Source: Planococcus salinus (GTDB lineage: Bacteria > Bacillota > Bacilli > Bacillales_A > Planococcaceae). From it: DNA of 64,000 nucleotides. This document shows positions 27,130-34,834 of the stretch, piece after piece (within the stretch, counting starts at the first letter, position 1; each line of letters begins with the position of its first letter). Under the pieces are notes generated by a model. The model was given only the letters and a program-made list of their open reading frames with translations, ran no database searches and was not told the origin of the DNA. The position numbers and the translations under genes are program-made. The stretch is taken from NCBI RefSeq assembly GCF_003719725.1, contig NZ_RIAX01000001.1, forward strand, positions 434,001-498,000, in the 5' to 3' direction.

Positions 27130-27351
27130 TTACGGTACTTGTTTCTCCCTCTCTATGTTTTTATGTTTTTTATTATTATTTTTGTACAAAACATAAATAA
27201 TATTTACAAGAATTAGTAGTACAAGAGCAGTTAAATTCCCTAATACAACATATACACTGGGGTTTACAAGTAAACCGCCAATAGTTCCGCCGATACAAGC
27301 CAATAAAGCGTATCCGCTAAGTTTCCATTTTGAAGATAAGATTTTCTTCAT
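27130..27351 (-). CDS. Small two-helix membrane protein (73 aa)
   Basis: MKKILSSKWKLSGYALLACI then GGTIGGLLVNPSVYVVLGN and LTALVLLILVNIIYVLYK give two membrane helices, followed by a Lys/Asn-rich cytoplasmic tail. GGAAGGGG lies about 9 nt before the ATG. Family not recognised. AT-rich like its neighbours. Confidence 0.65.
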   Translation of the reverse strand: MKKILSSKWKLSGYALLACIGGTIGGLLVNPSVYVVLGNLTALVLLILVNIIYVLYKNNNKKHKNIEREKQVP

Positions 27352-27495
27352 AATTTGTAACCCCTTCCTTAAAATTTCTTAGTGCATTTTGTTTAAGTCG
27401 TCCTTTATTAAATAAGATATTTTAATAATTGATATTTTATTATCTAACTGCTTGTGATCGAGATATATAATCATCTATTCTTGAACAATGAAACT

Positions 27496-27909
27496 CTATT
27501 TCTCAAGTATGCTTTTCAAATCGTTCGTTTGTTCCTTTGGTAAGGCAAAAAAATCTTGACCTCTTTCTACCAAAACCGCACTTTCTTCATTTGATAGAAA
27601 GGCACTGCCATCATCTTGATACCATACATACCGCCAAATTTCAGAAACACTTTCTTCAGGTCTGTTCAGTGTAAAGACAACGTCTGGTTCTCTTGTTAAA
27701 TCTTTCGGCTTTTCTACTTTCTTTTCTGTTTCGATGACTCTTCGTAAAGCTGTTATAGCTTCAGAATCTGTAATATCAGTATGGAACTCTGCGCCAGTGG
27801 TCCCCTCGTCATTAAAAGGGGTGCCGACGCGAATTACTTCATCTGAAGCACACCCCGCCATCGCTATTGAGATAATGAAGGTTGTAATTAATAAAATAGG
27901 CTTTCTCAA
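27496..27909 (-). CDS. Hypothetical lipoprotein (137 aa)
   Basis: A signal peptide ends in the lipobox IAMAGC, so it should be lipid-anchored outside the membrane. The mature part (about 118 residues) has a conserved-looking LRRVIETEKKVEKP helix and RYVWYQDDGSAFLSNE strands. I do not recognise the family. AAGGAAGGGG precedes the ATG. Isolated single gene. Confidence 0.7.
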   Translation of the reverse strand: MRKPILLITTFIISIAMAGCASDEVIRVGTPFNDEGTTGAEFHTDITDSEAITALRRVIETEKKVEKPKDLTREPDVVFTLNRPEESVSEIWRYVWYQDDGSAFLSNEESAVLVERGQDFFALPKEQTNDLKSILEK

Positions 27910-28088
27910 ATGAGTCCCCTTCCTTCCTGTGGTTTTAAACTTAATCTGTCTAAAGAAAGAATTTTCTGACTAAAATAAGTTTAACATAATTTCCCTTACC
28001 TTGATTTCCTAAGAAAAAAATTGAGGTTCTTTATAACTGTTCGCAAAAGTAAATCTTTACGAACACCTTATATACAGCTGTAAAAACA

Positions 28089-28137
28089 AAAAGAACGTCC
28101 GTAAAAGTGCCGAAGCACTTTACGAACGTTCTTTTTT
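28089..28137. terminator. Bidirectional terminator
   Basis: AAAAGAACGTCCGTAAAAGTGC pairs with GCACTTTACGAACGTTCTTTTTT. On the minus strand it ends the FMN reductase-dioxygenase operon. Confidence 0.9.
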
Positions 28138-28171
28138 CCCTGTACTTTCCGAACAATTTCCGACCTTCTTC

Positions 28172-28768
28172 TTAGTTGCGGATGGTTTTCATCGCTTGTG
28201 ACCAAGGAATGACCTGGTCCAGCATTTGGTTCACCGAATCCGCCTGGACAGGAGCCGCTTTCAGTTCCGCTCCGTTTTCAAAGTCTGTGAACAATGACAA
28301 TGCCGGATGCACGCGAACATCGGCAATCGACAATTCGCCTAAAATGCCACGCAAATGCTCTGCGGCACGCGCGCCGCCGACCGAACCGTAGGATACGATG
28401 CCGGCCGCTTTGTTGTTCCATTCCTCGCGCAGGTAATCCAACGCATTCTTAAGTGATCCGGTAATTGAGTGATTGTATTCCTGTGCAACGAAGACAAATC
28501 CATCCTGTTTCGCTACTGCTTCGGACCATGCTGCTGCGCCTGTTGCATCTCCACCATTCTCTCCCAATAGCGGCAATTTGTAATCAGCGATATCAATGAT
28601 GGTATAATTCGCATCTCCGCGCTTGTCTGCCAATTCTTTTACCCAGTTCCCCACCTGCGGGCTTAAGCGTCCTTCACGAGTTGATCCTAGAATAATTCCA
28701 ATGTTCAATTTTGTCATTGTCGATTCCTCCTGCTGTTTTGATCCAAATAGTTTTGTCAGTATACTCAT
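28172..28768 (-). CDS. NAD(P)H-dependent FMN reductase / azoreductase-type flavoprotein
   Basis: Flavodoxin-like protein; GSTREGRLSPQVGNW binds the FMN phosphate and AQEYNHSITGSLKNALDYL is the family signature. It probably reduces quinones or azo dyes with two electrons. Two starts are possible: ATG 28768 (AAGGAGATC upstream) and ATG 28717 (CAGGAGGAATC upstream). The second gives the usual family N-terminus MTKLNIGIILGSTREGR. It follows the ring-cleaving dioxygenase by 14 bp, in an operon probably controlled by the MarR-type repressor at 29833. Confidence 0.87.
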   Translation of the reverse strand: MSILTKLFGSKQQEESTMTKLNIGIILGSTREGRLSPQVGNWVKELADKRGDANYTIIDIADYKLPLLGENGGDATGAAAWSEAVAKQDGFVFVAQEYNHSITGSLKNALDYLREEWNNKAAGIVSYGSVGGARAAEHLRGILGELSIADVRVHPALSLFTDFENGAELKAAPVQADSVNQMLDQVIPWSQAMKTIRN

Positions 28769-28782
28769 TGTGTTTGATCTCC

Positions 28783-29766
28783 TTACAAATATTCTTTTTC
28801 GATTGTGCGTGTACTGCGCACCGTATCGATCGGCCGCACCATTTTTTCAATCTGCTCACGCTTTGGTTCCAAAAACGGCGGCAGGGATAATTTTTCGCCA
28901 ACGGTTTCGTAAGGCTCATCACCCATGAAGCCGGGTCCGTCTGTGGCCCATTCGAACAAGATTCCCTGTGCGACCCGTGCGTAAAGCGATTCAAAGAAGA
29001 AACGGTCGACATAGCCCGATGTGCTGAAGCCGAATTGCGTCATCCGGTCAGTCCACTCGTCCAATACGCTTCTGTCCGCTACACGGAAAGCAGCGTGGTG
29101 AACCGTTCCGAATCCTTGGCGTCCCTGCGGAAGCAATTTATTGTGCTCCACAATCACTTGCGCCCCGTTTCCGCCTTCTCCCACTTCAAACAGATGAAAA
29201 GAACCGTCTTTTGCGATTTCGCGCATGAGCATCGCCTTTTCCAACACTTCCTTGAAATAGTCGAACTCGGCAATCCGGATATGGATGGGACCCAAGCCCG
29301 TGATGGCAAATTCCAATGGCACCGGGCCGTTCTGCCAAGGCGTGCCGGAAGCTACCCCTTCATTGAATTCATCGGAAACCAGCATGTACTGCTGATCGTC
29401 AAAGTCGACGAACGACAGGGTTTTCTTGCCGAACACTTCCTGGATCCCTTTGTGTTTCACTTCGTATTTATCAAAGCGCTTGATCCAGTAGTCCAGTGCG
29501 GCATCTGTCGGCACACGGAAAGCCGTTTTGTAGATTTCATTCGTGCCGTGCGTCCCTTTCGGAATGCCGGGAAAATCGAAAAACGTCATATCGGTACCGG
29601 CTGATCCTTTGTCATCTGCGAAGAATAAATGATACGTCTGGATATCATCCTGGTTCACCGTTTTCTTCACTAGCCGCATGCCCAGCACATACGTGAAAAA
29701 TTCATAGTTTTTCTCAGCACTGCTCGTAATGGCAGTGACGTGGTGGATTCCTTTTATTTCATTCAT
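28783..29766 (-). CDS. Ring-cleaving extradiol dioxygenase of the MhqO/MhqA type (VOC)
   Basis: A 327-residue two-module VOC enzyme. The first module begins IKGIHHVTAI (metal His), the second contains HHAAFRVAD, and Glu in LFEWATDGPG is the third ligand. These glyoxalase-type hydroquinone dioxygenases open hydroquinone or catechol rings and protect against quinones. The ATG at 29766 has AAAGGAGCGG upstream; an earlier start lacks an RBS. A palindrome TATCTTGATTTCAAGATA lies 34 bp upstream of the start, matching the MhqR type of operator. Confidence 0.9.
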   Translation of the reverse strand: MNEIKGIHHVTAITSSAEKNYEFFTYVLGMRLVKKTVNQDDIQTYHLFFADDKGSAGTDMTFFDFPGIPKGTHGTNEIYKTAFRVPTDAALDYWIKRFDKYEVKHKGIQEVFGKKTLSFVDFDDQQYMLVSDEFNEGVASGTPWQNGPVPLEFAITGLGPIHIRIAEFDYFKEVLEKAMLMREIAKDGSFHLFEVGEGGNGAQVIVEHNKLLPQGRQGFGTVHHAAFRVADRSVLDEWTDRMTQFGFSTSGYVDRFFFESLYARVAQGILFEWATDGPGFMGDEPYETVGEKLSLPPFLEPKREQIEKMVRPIDTVRSTRTIEKEYL

Positions 29767-29799
29767 AGTTCCCGCTCCTTTAATTACCATATTTTGTTC

Positions 29800-29817
29800 T
29801 ATCTTGATTTCAAGATA
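29800..29817. promoter_or_regulatory. MhqR-type operator upstream of the dioxygenase gene
   Basis: TATCTTGATTTCAAGATA is a perfect 8-2-8 palindrome matching the TATCTCGAATTCGAGATA type of box described for B. subtilis MhqR. It lies between the repressor gene and the dioxygenase gene. Confidence 0.75.
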
Positions 29818-29832
29818 ATGGAGTAAAAAAAT

Positions 29833-30267
29833 TTACACTTCCTGTGCCTGATAGCCGATTTTTTTCAGGCTATCAATCATAGCTTTTGTTTCGGCTTCGT
29901 TTAACCCTCCGAATACACGGTTGATGGTTTCTTCGTGTTCCGGGAAAATACGCGCCATTAACGTTCTGCCTTCATCCGTTAATTCAGCGTAAGTCACGCG
30001 CCGGTCTTCCGGACAATCCACACGAACGACGAGCTTCTTCTTCTCAAGTTTATCAATGACATACGTGATGCTGCTGCTGTTGATCAGAACTTTTTTTCCG
30101 ATTATTTGAATCGGCTGTCTTCCCTGGTGGTAAAGCAGTTCCAATGCCGAAAATTCCGTCGGGTTCAGCCCATGTGCAGCGGCGTCTTTTTTGATGACGG
30201 CGTGTATGGCATCAGCCGCTTTCACGAGAACCATTACAGCTTTCAGGTTTTGATTCGACAATTCCAA
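29833..30267 (-). CDS. mhqR: MarR-family repressor, MhqR-like
   Basis: A 144-residue winged-helix protein: LNPTEFSALELLYHQG, then INSSSITYVIDKLEKKKLVVR (recognition helix), then CPEDRRVTYAELTDEG (wing). The length equals that of B. subtilis MhqR, the repressor of quinone-detoxification genes. The start is TTG 30267 with AGAGGTGA upstream. It is followed by its presumed targets and flanked by two matching palindromes. Quinones would be the inducing cue, by family knowledge. Confidence 0.85.
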   Translation of the reverse strand: MELSNQNLKAVMVLVKAADAIHAVIKKDAAAHGLNPTEFSALELLYHQGRQPIQIIGKKVLINSSSITYVIDKLEKKKLVVRVDCPEDRRVTYAELTDEGRTLMARIFPEHEETINRVFGGLNEAETKAMIDSLKKIGYQAQEV

Positions 30268-30281
30268 GACAATCACCTCTT

Positions 30282-30314
30282 TATCTCGAATTGATTTATA
30301 TTTAATTCGAGATA
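30282..30314. promoter_or_regulatory. MhqR-type operator upstream of the repressor gene
   Basis: TATCTCGAATT and AATTCGAGATA form a perfect 11-bp inverted repeat separated by 11 bp. The half sites match the dioxygenase-gene operator. Position points to autoregulation. Confidence 0.7.
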
Positions 30315-30410
30315 ATAATATCATGTAAATAATATGGCGTCAACTCCCTGCTTTTCATCAGCTCAAAAGTCGCCCCAAGTTATTTGCTTTTCACAAGAAA
30401 AAAAATGAAA

Positions 30411-30443
30411 AAACTGCCGCCAAGACGTTTCCGGCAGCAGTTT
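30411..30443 (-). terminator. Terminator of padR-chrA
   Basis: On the minus strand GAAACTGCTGCCGG pairs with GGCGGCAGTTT and is followed by TTTTCATTTTTTTTC. Confidence 0.85.
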
Positions 30444-30453
30444 CTCTGATGTT

Positions 30454-31647
30454 TCACAATAAAGTCAGCAGCGAGCCTCCGACAGCACCCGTAATGACGA
30501 TCACCCATGGCGGCAATTTCCAGTAAACCAGCATGCTGAACAGGATGGCAGCCAATGCAAAATCCATCGGCGCCTGAATCGAACTGGTCCAGATCGGTGT
30601 ATAAAACGCTGAAATGAGAATCCCCAAAACCGCCGCATTCACACCCATCACGGCTCCTTTGATTTTTTGGTTCGTCCGCAAACTGTCCCAAAAAGGCAAA
30701 GCGCCGAGAATCAGCAAAAACGCAGGCAAGAAAATGGCGAATGTCGCAAACAGTCCTCCCTGCCAGCCGTTCATGACAGCTCCCAAATAAGCCGCAAACG
30801 TAAACAGCGGTCCGGGAACGGCTTGCGTGGCGCCGTATCCCGCGAGAAACGCTTCTTCAGTCAGCCAGCCGGTCGGCACAAATTCCTGCTCCAGTAATGG
30901 GAGCACCACATGGCCCCCACCGAATACCAGTGAGCCGGCGCGGTAAAAGCTGTCGAACATGGCCACCCAATATGAACCTGTGGCTTCCCGGAGAAACGGC
31001 AGCAAAAACAACAGACCGAAAAACAATGCCAGACAAATGCCCGCAAAACGCTTGGTGACCGGAAACAACAAACGGCCTTCAGTTGTTTCTGCGCTGTTCC
31101 TGTATAAGAGGTAACCAATTCCAGCTGCCACCAGAATAACTCCAACTTGCGTAAATGTAGATTGCCAATACAGTGTGCCCACCAAAGCAAGCAAGGTGAT
31201 GGCTTTCCGATTCAAGTCCGGCGCCAGGTTTTTCGCCATTCCCATAATGGCGTGTGCCACGACTGCCACTGCGACAATTTTCAAACCGCGGATCCAGCCG
31301 GCATCTCCCACGTCAAAATTCTCAAGCAATAGCGCAAACAAAATCAGCGCAATGACAGATGGAAGCGTAAAGCCGATAAAGGAGACGATGCCTCCTAACA
31401 CACCGGCCCGCATGGTGCCAATTCCGATGCCCACCTGGCTGCTTGCCGGACCGGGCAGAAATTGAGCGAGCGCCACCAGGTCAGCATAACTTTTTTCATC
31501 CATCCATTTTCTTCTCCGGATATATTCTTCGTGGAAATATCCCAGATGGGCAATCGGTCCGCCGAAAGAAGTCAGCCCCAGTCGAGTCGAGACCAGCAGG
31601 ATTTCCAGCAGAGATTTAAAGCTTGTGTTTTGTTTTTGTTGAGTCAT
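30454..31647 (-). CDS. chrA: Chromate efflux transporter ChrA (two-domain)
   Basis: A 397-residue integral membrane protein with duplicated CHR halves. The first half holds LTSFGGPIAHLGYFHEEYIRRRKW and QFLPGPASSQVGIGIG, the second SLVFGGGHVVLPLLEQEF and ATQAVPGPLFTFAAYLGA. This is the long-chain CHR layout that exports chromate. ATG 31647 has AAAAGGAG upstream; an earlier start would run through the regulator gene. It lies 16 bp after the padR gene. Confidence 0.93.
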   Translation of the reverse strand: MTQQKQNTSFKSLLEILLVSTRLGLTSFGGPIAHLGYFHEEYIRRRKWMDEKSYADLVALAQFLPGPASSQVGIGIGTMRAGVLGGIVSFIGFTLPSVIALILFALLLENFDVGDAGWIRGLKIVAVAVVAHAIMGMAKNLAPDLNRKAITLLALVGTLYWQSTFTQVGVILVAAGIGYLLYRNSAETTEGRLLFPVTKRFAGICLALFFGLLFLLPFLREATGSYWVAMFDSFYRAGSLVFGGGHVVLPLLEQEFVPTGWLTEEAFLAGYGATQAVPGPLFTFAAYLGAVMNGWQGGLFATFAIFLPAFLLILGALPFWDSLRTNQKIKGAVMGVNAAVLGILISAFYTPIWTSSIQAPMDFALAAILFSMLVYWKLPPWVIVITGAVGGSLLTLL

Positions 31648-31663
31648 CGTTGTCTCCTTTTTA

Positions 31664-31972
31664 TCAGTCTTTGATTTCTTTGAACAGTTCATATGCCTTC
31701 TTTTGTGCTTCGAGAAGAACATATTCCCCTTTTTCGGTAATGCTGTAGTATTTTCTGATCTTTCCTTCCACATTCCGCTCTTCCCTGATCAGCAACCCGT
31801 CAGATTCCATCGAATGCAGAATCGGATAAAGGGTTCCCGGGCCGATCGTGTAGCCATGTCTTTTCAATTCCTCGATCATCCAAGAACCAAAGATCGGCTG
31901 TTCTTTTGCATGGTGCAACACATGAATATGGATAAATCCCAAAAACAGTTTGCGGAGCACTTTATCCTCCAT
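31664..31972 (-). CDS. PadR-family transcriptional regulator
   Basis: A 102-residue winged-helix protein with the PadR signature IGPGTLYPILHSMESDGLL followed by wing residues KIRKYYSITEKG. It lies directly upstream of chrA on the same strand, 16 bp apart, so it is probably its own and chrA's regulator. PadR-type regulators next to chrA are common in Firmicutes. GGGAGGGAGG precedes the ATG. Confidence 0.9.
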   Translation of the reverse strand: MEDKVLRKLFLGFIHIHVLHHAKEQPIFGSWMIEELKRHGYTIGPGTLYPILHSMESDGLLIREERNVEGKIRKYYSITEKGEYVLLEAQKKAYELFKEIKD

Positions 31973-32131
31973 TTCCTCCCTCCCAACTTATTGAAATCCA
32001 TCACTATTGGTTATTGATATTGTGTTCCGATAACAGGAAGATACCACATCATCGTTCCTGGGAGTAAAGGATTCTGCAAAATTTACAAAAGTTTAATAAT
32101 CAAAACTTGCAGGATCTTTTTGTATGCAATT

Positions 32132-32168
32132 AAAAAAGAGAAGATGGCTATATAAGCCTCTCCTCTTC
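32132..32168 (-). terminator. Terminator after the aldolase remnant
   Basis: On the minus strand AAGAGGAGAGGCT pairs imperfectly with AGCCATCTTCTCTT and is followed by TTTTTTAATTG. It is the old terminator of the lost aromatic operon. Confidence 0.7.
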
Positions 32169-32229
32169 CATGTTCGTTCTATATTAATACCTTGTATTCC
32201 GTATGGGGTCATTTTAAAGTGACAGAAAC

Positions 32230-32803
32230 TTAATTCACCTGTTTTTCCTTGGCTAACTCCTGCGCCACTCCAATGATCCAATCTTCCTGACCACCGACAG
32301 CACCCATCTCTGAAATTTTGGTCAGTATATCTCTAGCGTCTACACCATACTCTTTCCCGGCTCTTTCTGCAAAGAGCAGGAAACTGGAGTAAACGCCTGT
32401 ATAGCCCAATGTCAGGGATAAACGATCGATTTGAATGGGCCGTTCCATCATCGGCTTCATCACATTTTCAGCTGCATCCATTGCTTTATACAGATCAAGG
32501 TTATGCGGAATATCCATCCTGTTCATCACGGCGATAAGTTGCTCAGTGGCCGTGTTGCCTGCACCAGCGCCCATACCGGCCAGGCTGGCATCAATTCGAT
32601 CGGCGCCTTCTTCAATTGCCACAATGGAATTCGCCACACCCAGTGAAAGATTGTTGTGGCCATGGAAACCAATGATTGTTTGTGCACTCAGCTTCTCTTT
32701 GAATAAAGAAATTCTGTGCCTTGTATCGTCCATCGTCAATGCGCCTGCAGAATCCACCACATAGATGGTACCTGCGCCATAAGATTCCATCTGGCAAAAA
32801 TGC
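32230..32803 (-). pseudogene. 4-hydroxy-2-oxovalerate aldolase, C-terminal remnant
   Basis: From QMESYGAGTIYVVDSAGAL to the stop at 32230 the sequence matches the last ~187 residues of an HsaF/MhpE/DmpG-type aldolase, including the metal-binding GFHGHNN and the DmpG communication domain. The first ~150 residues, including the catalytic and metal-binding Asp region, are absent. Upstream sequence at about 32790-32803 belongs to a different gene in another frame, so no functional aldolase can be made. This is the last gene of a deleted meta-cleavage operon. Confidence 0.82.
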
Positions 32804-33103
32804 AGGCCATATTTCGTGAATGATGGCAAAATAAGTAATCCACGCTGCTGGCACACTGTAATTCGCAACCGTCCGTATAATATCTCCAAAAGTATGGAAA
32901 TCCAATTCCTGGCCACCATAAGCTTTGGGACGGAGTAACTTATGGAATTCGGATTCTTTCATCTTTTCAATCACAACATCAGGCAATTGGGCATCAAGAT
33001 CTGCTTGAAGCGCATGTTCTTCGGCAAGTTCCCCGAGCTCTTTGGCTTTTTTCAAAAGCTCTTCTCTGTTCTGCGTTTTTTGAAGTACATTTAAACTTTT
33101 CAT
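32787..33103 (-). pseudogene. Flavin-dependent aromatic hydroxylase, N-terminal remnant
   Basis: The first ~100 codons from ATG 33103 read MKSLNVLQKTQNREELLKKA ... LPDVVIEKMKESEFHKLLRPKAYGGQELDFHTFGDIIRTVANYSVPAAWITYFAIIHEIWPAFLP. This matches the N-terminal domain of acyl-CoA-dehydrogenase-fold hydroxylases (HsaA, HpaH or C2-type monooxygenases). At about 32790-32803 the match ends and aldolase sequence begins in a different frame. The open frame runs on to 32612 without homology. This looks like the first gene of the same lost operon. Confidence 0.8.
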
Positions 33104-33125
33104 TGTTTAAAATCTCCCTTCATTT

Positions 33126-33139
33126 TGAAAGCGCTATCA
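33126..33139. promoter_or_regulatory. cre site (CcpA) upstream of the aromatic operon remnant
   Basis: TGAAAGCGCTATCA matches the cre consensus TGNAANCGNTNNCA at every defined position. It lies 23 bp upstream of the hydroxylase-remnant ATG, where it could block transcription. It fits catabolite repression of an aromatic pathway. Confidence 0.65.
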
Positions 33140-33348
33140 AAATGTTTTCGAATATTTTGATAGGTTATGAAATGAGTATAGTTGCAGCTGGAATACTTAG
33201 ATACCTACTAATTGTATGAAAATTCAATCTTTTTTAAACGATTTCTACTAATTGAATTGACTGAGCGCATCCATACATAGAATCGAATAATAAAAAGAAA
33301 TGTAAGCATGCAAATAGACCAATCCTAATGATTGGTCCCTGTTGAATT

Positions 33349-33452
33349 CGCTACCCCTGAGTCATCGTGATTCAGGAAAAGCAATTGTTTTCATGCAGTA
33401 AGTTAAAAGCTGGCGAATCTATTCTTTCCAGTCATGGCGTTTCCACCAGAAG
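33349..33452. repeat. Relic of a lamin-tail-domain gene end plus terminator, copy A
   Basis: The 104 bp here align with 36967-37069 at about 80% identity by eye. It includes the last six codons plus stop of the lamin-tail gene (minus strand, LLVETP and TGA at 33434-33432) and its hairpin terminator. Upstream homology stops there, so it is a relic of a second copy or of a rearrangement. The rest of 33140-33694 shows no gene. Confidence 0.75.
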
Positions 33453-33664
33453 GAAATTAAAATTTAAAAACCCGCAACGCTTCCGGTAACGAAAATCAAA
33501 AATATTCTGCAGTACTATACAGAAGACCCTCTTGCGTGAATAGCCACTTGGTTCTTCTTTATGATGCCGACAACCAATGATATGTAAACTAAAGAGTAAT
33601 TATAGCTACATAACTTCTATGGTTTATTATATTACAGAAGCCAACAACTGCTAATCAAGAAAAG

Positions 33665-33689
33665 ACGGGCAGCAAAATTGCCACCCGCA
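33665..33689 (-). terminator. Terminator of the esterase gene
   Basis: On the minus strand GCGGGTGGC pairs with GCTGCCCGTC around AATTTT and is followed by TTTTCTT. It lies just after the stop at 33695. Confidence 0.75.
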
Positions 33690-33694
33690 TGAGT

Positions 33695-34717
33695 TTATTT
33701 TAATATACGATCAAGAAAGTCAAATACCTCTTCAAGGTTTTCCACTGAGTTAAACGGTTCCCCGCCGTGGACAGCGCCTTCAAAAAGCGTAAGTTCCACT
33801 TTTTCTTCCCCTAAAACATCTTTTAATTTTTCGGCGAAATCAACCGATTGCTGCACCGGCACGTTTGGATCAGCCGTTCCATGCTGGATCAAAAAGGCTG
33901 GATCATTTTCGGTAATGTACGTCTCTGGATTCGCTTTTTTCACTTCCTCCACTTTCTCAGTAATGTTCCGGCCCAAATACTTGCTTTCCGGAGAGTCATC
34001 TGTGCTTCGCTCACCCAATTTCGGGGTAATTCCCGATTCGGCAAACTGTGCATCAATTTCCAGGAAGTCGATCTGACCGTACCAATCCACAACCGCTTGC
34101 ACTTCAGAAGAGTGATGGATGTTTTCGGTATATTCACCGTTCAACGAATCATCATCTCCACTTGTTCCAGCCAATGCCGCTAAATGACCGCCTGCACTAC
34201 CTCCCCAAACCGCTATTTTTTCAGCATCCAAGTTGTATTCTTCCGCATTTGCTTTCACATGGCGGATCGCCGCTTTTACATCACTGATCGCTGCAGGAAA
34301 AAGCGCTTCGTTCGACAGCCGGTAATTGACCGACACGACCGCATATCCACGATTGACTCCTTCGATCATAGGCGCGATATCGGCCCCTGTTTTATCTCCC
34401 TGCATAAACCCGCCACCATGGATCGCGACAATAACCGGGAAGGGCCCTTCTCCTTCATTCGGCAAATAAATATCGAGCTTTTGCGTTTCCCATGGACCGC
34501 CGTACTTTACATCCAAATGCTTATTGGCGATGAATGAGGTATCAATTGCCTCTGACTCAGCAGACTGCTGCTTCGTTTCTGCTGCCTGGGCTGTTTCAGT
34601 CGTTTCTATTGTATCGCCAGCTTCTGATGTTGCTTCTTCGATATCATCTGCTGAACAGCCTGCCAATAAGATGGACGCGAGAGACATAGACAAAATGGTT
34701 GATGTTGATTTTTTCAT
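33695..34717 (-). CDS. Alpha/beta-hydrolase lipoprotein (esterase, HSL-like)
   Basis: A 340-residue lipid-anchored esterase. The signal peptide ends in LLAGC. A low-complexity Glu/Thr/Ala linker (about 25-60) follows, then the hydrolase domain. The oxyanion motif is AIHGGGFMQGD, the nucleophile lies in VWGGSAGG, the acid is probably Asp in ADPNVP, and the histidine lies in GAVHGG. It acts outside the membrane on short-chain or lignocellulose-type esters, by family. An AGGAGTGATTC RBS precedes the ATG. The two-component genes lie just upstream on the same strand, separated by a terminator. Confidence 0.9.
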   Translation of the reverse strand: MKKSTSTILSMSLASILLAGCSADDIEEATSEAGDTIETTETAQAAETKQQSAESEAIDTSFIANKHLDVKYGGPWETQKLDIYLPNEGEGPFPVIVAIHGGGFMQGDKTGADIAPMIEGVNRGYAVVSVNYRLSNEALFPAAISDVKAAIRHVKANAEEYNLDAEKIAVWGGSAGGHLAALAGTSGDDDSLNGEYTENIHHSSEVQAVVDWYGQIDFLEIDAQFAESGITPKLGERSTDDSPESKYLGRNITEKVEEVKKANPETYITENDPAFLIQHGTADPNVPVQQSVDFAEKLKDVLGEEKVELTLFEGAVHGGEPFNSVENLEEVFDFLDRILK

Positions 34718-34791
34718 TTTGAATCACTCCTATTTTTTTTGTTTGTTCTTTACTATGAACTGATCATAGCAAAACAATGTGGCACAAAAAT

Positions 34792-34827
34792 GGCAGAAAA
34801 ACGATGCAAAACGCACGTTTTTCTGCC
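34792..34827 (-). terminator. Terminator of the two-component operon
   Basis: GGCAGAAAAACG pairs perfectly with CGTTTTTCTGCC. On the minus strand it is followed by ATTTTTG. It lies just after the kinase stop. Confidence 0.85.
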
Positions 34828-34834
34828 GGAAAGT

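Noticed and set aside
32612-32790. C-terminal part of the hydroxylase frame
   Set aside because: This stretch is aldolase DNA read out of frame, so its translation is meaningless.
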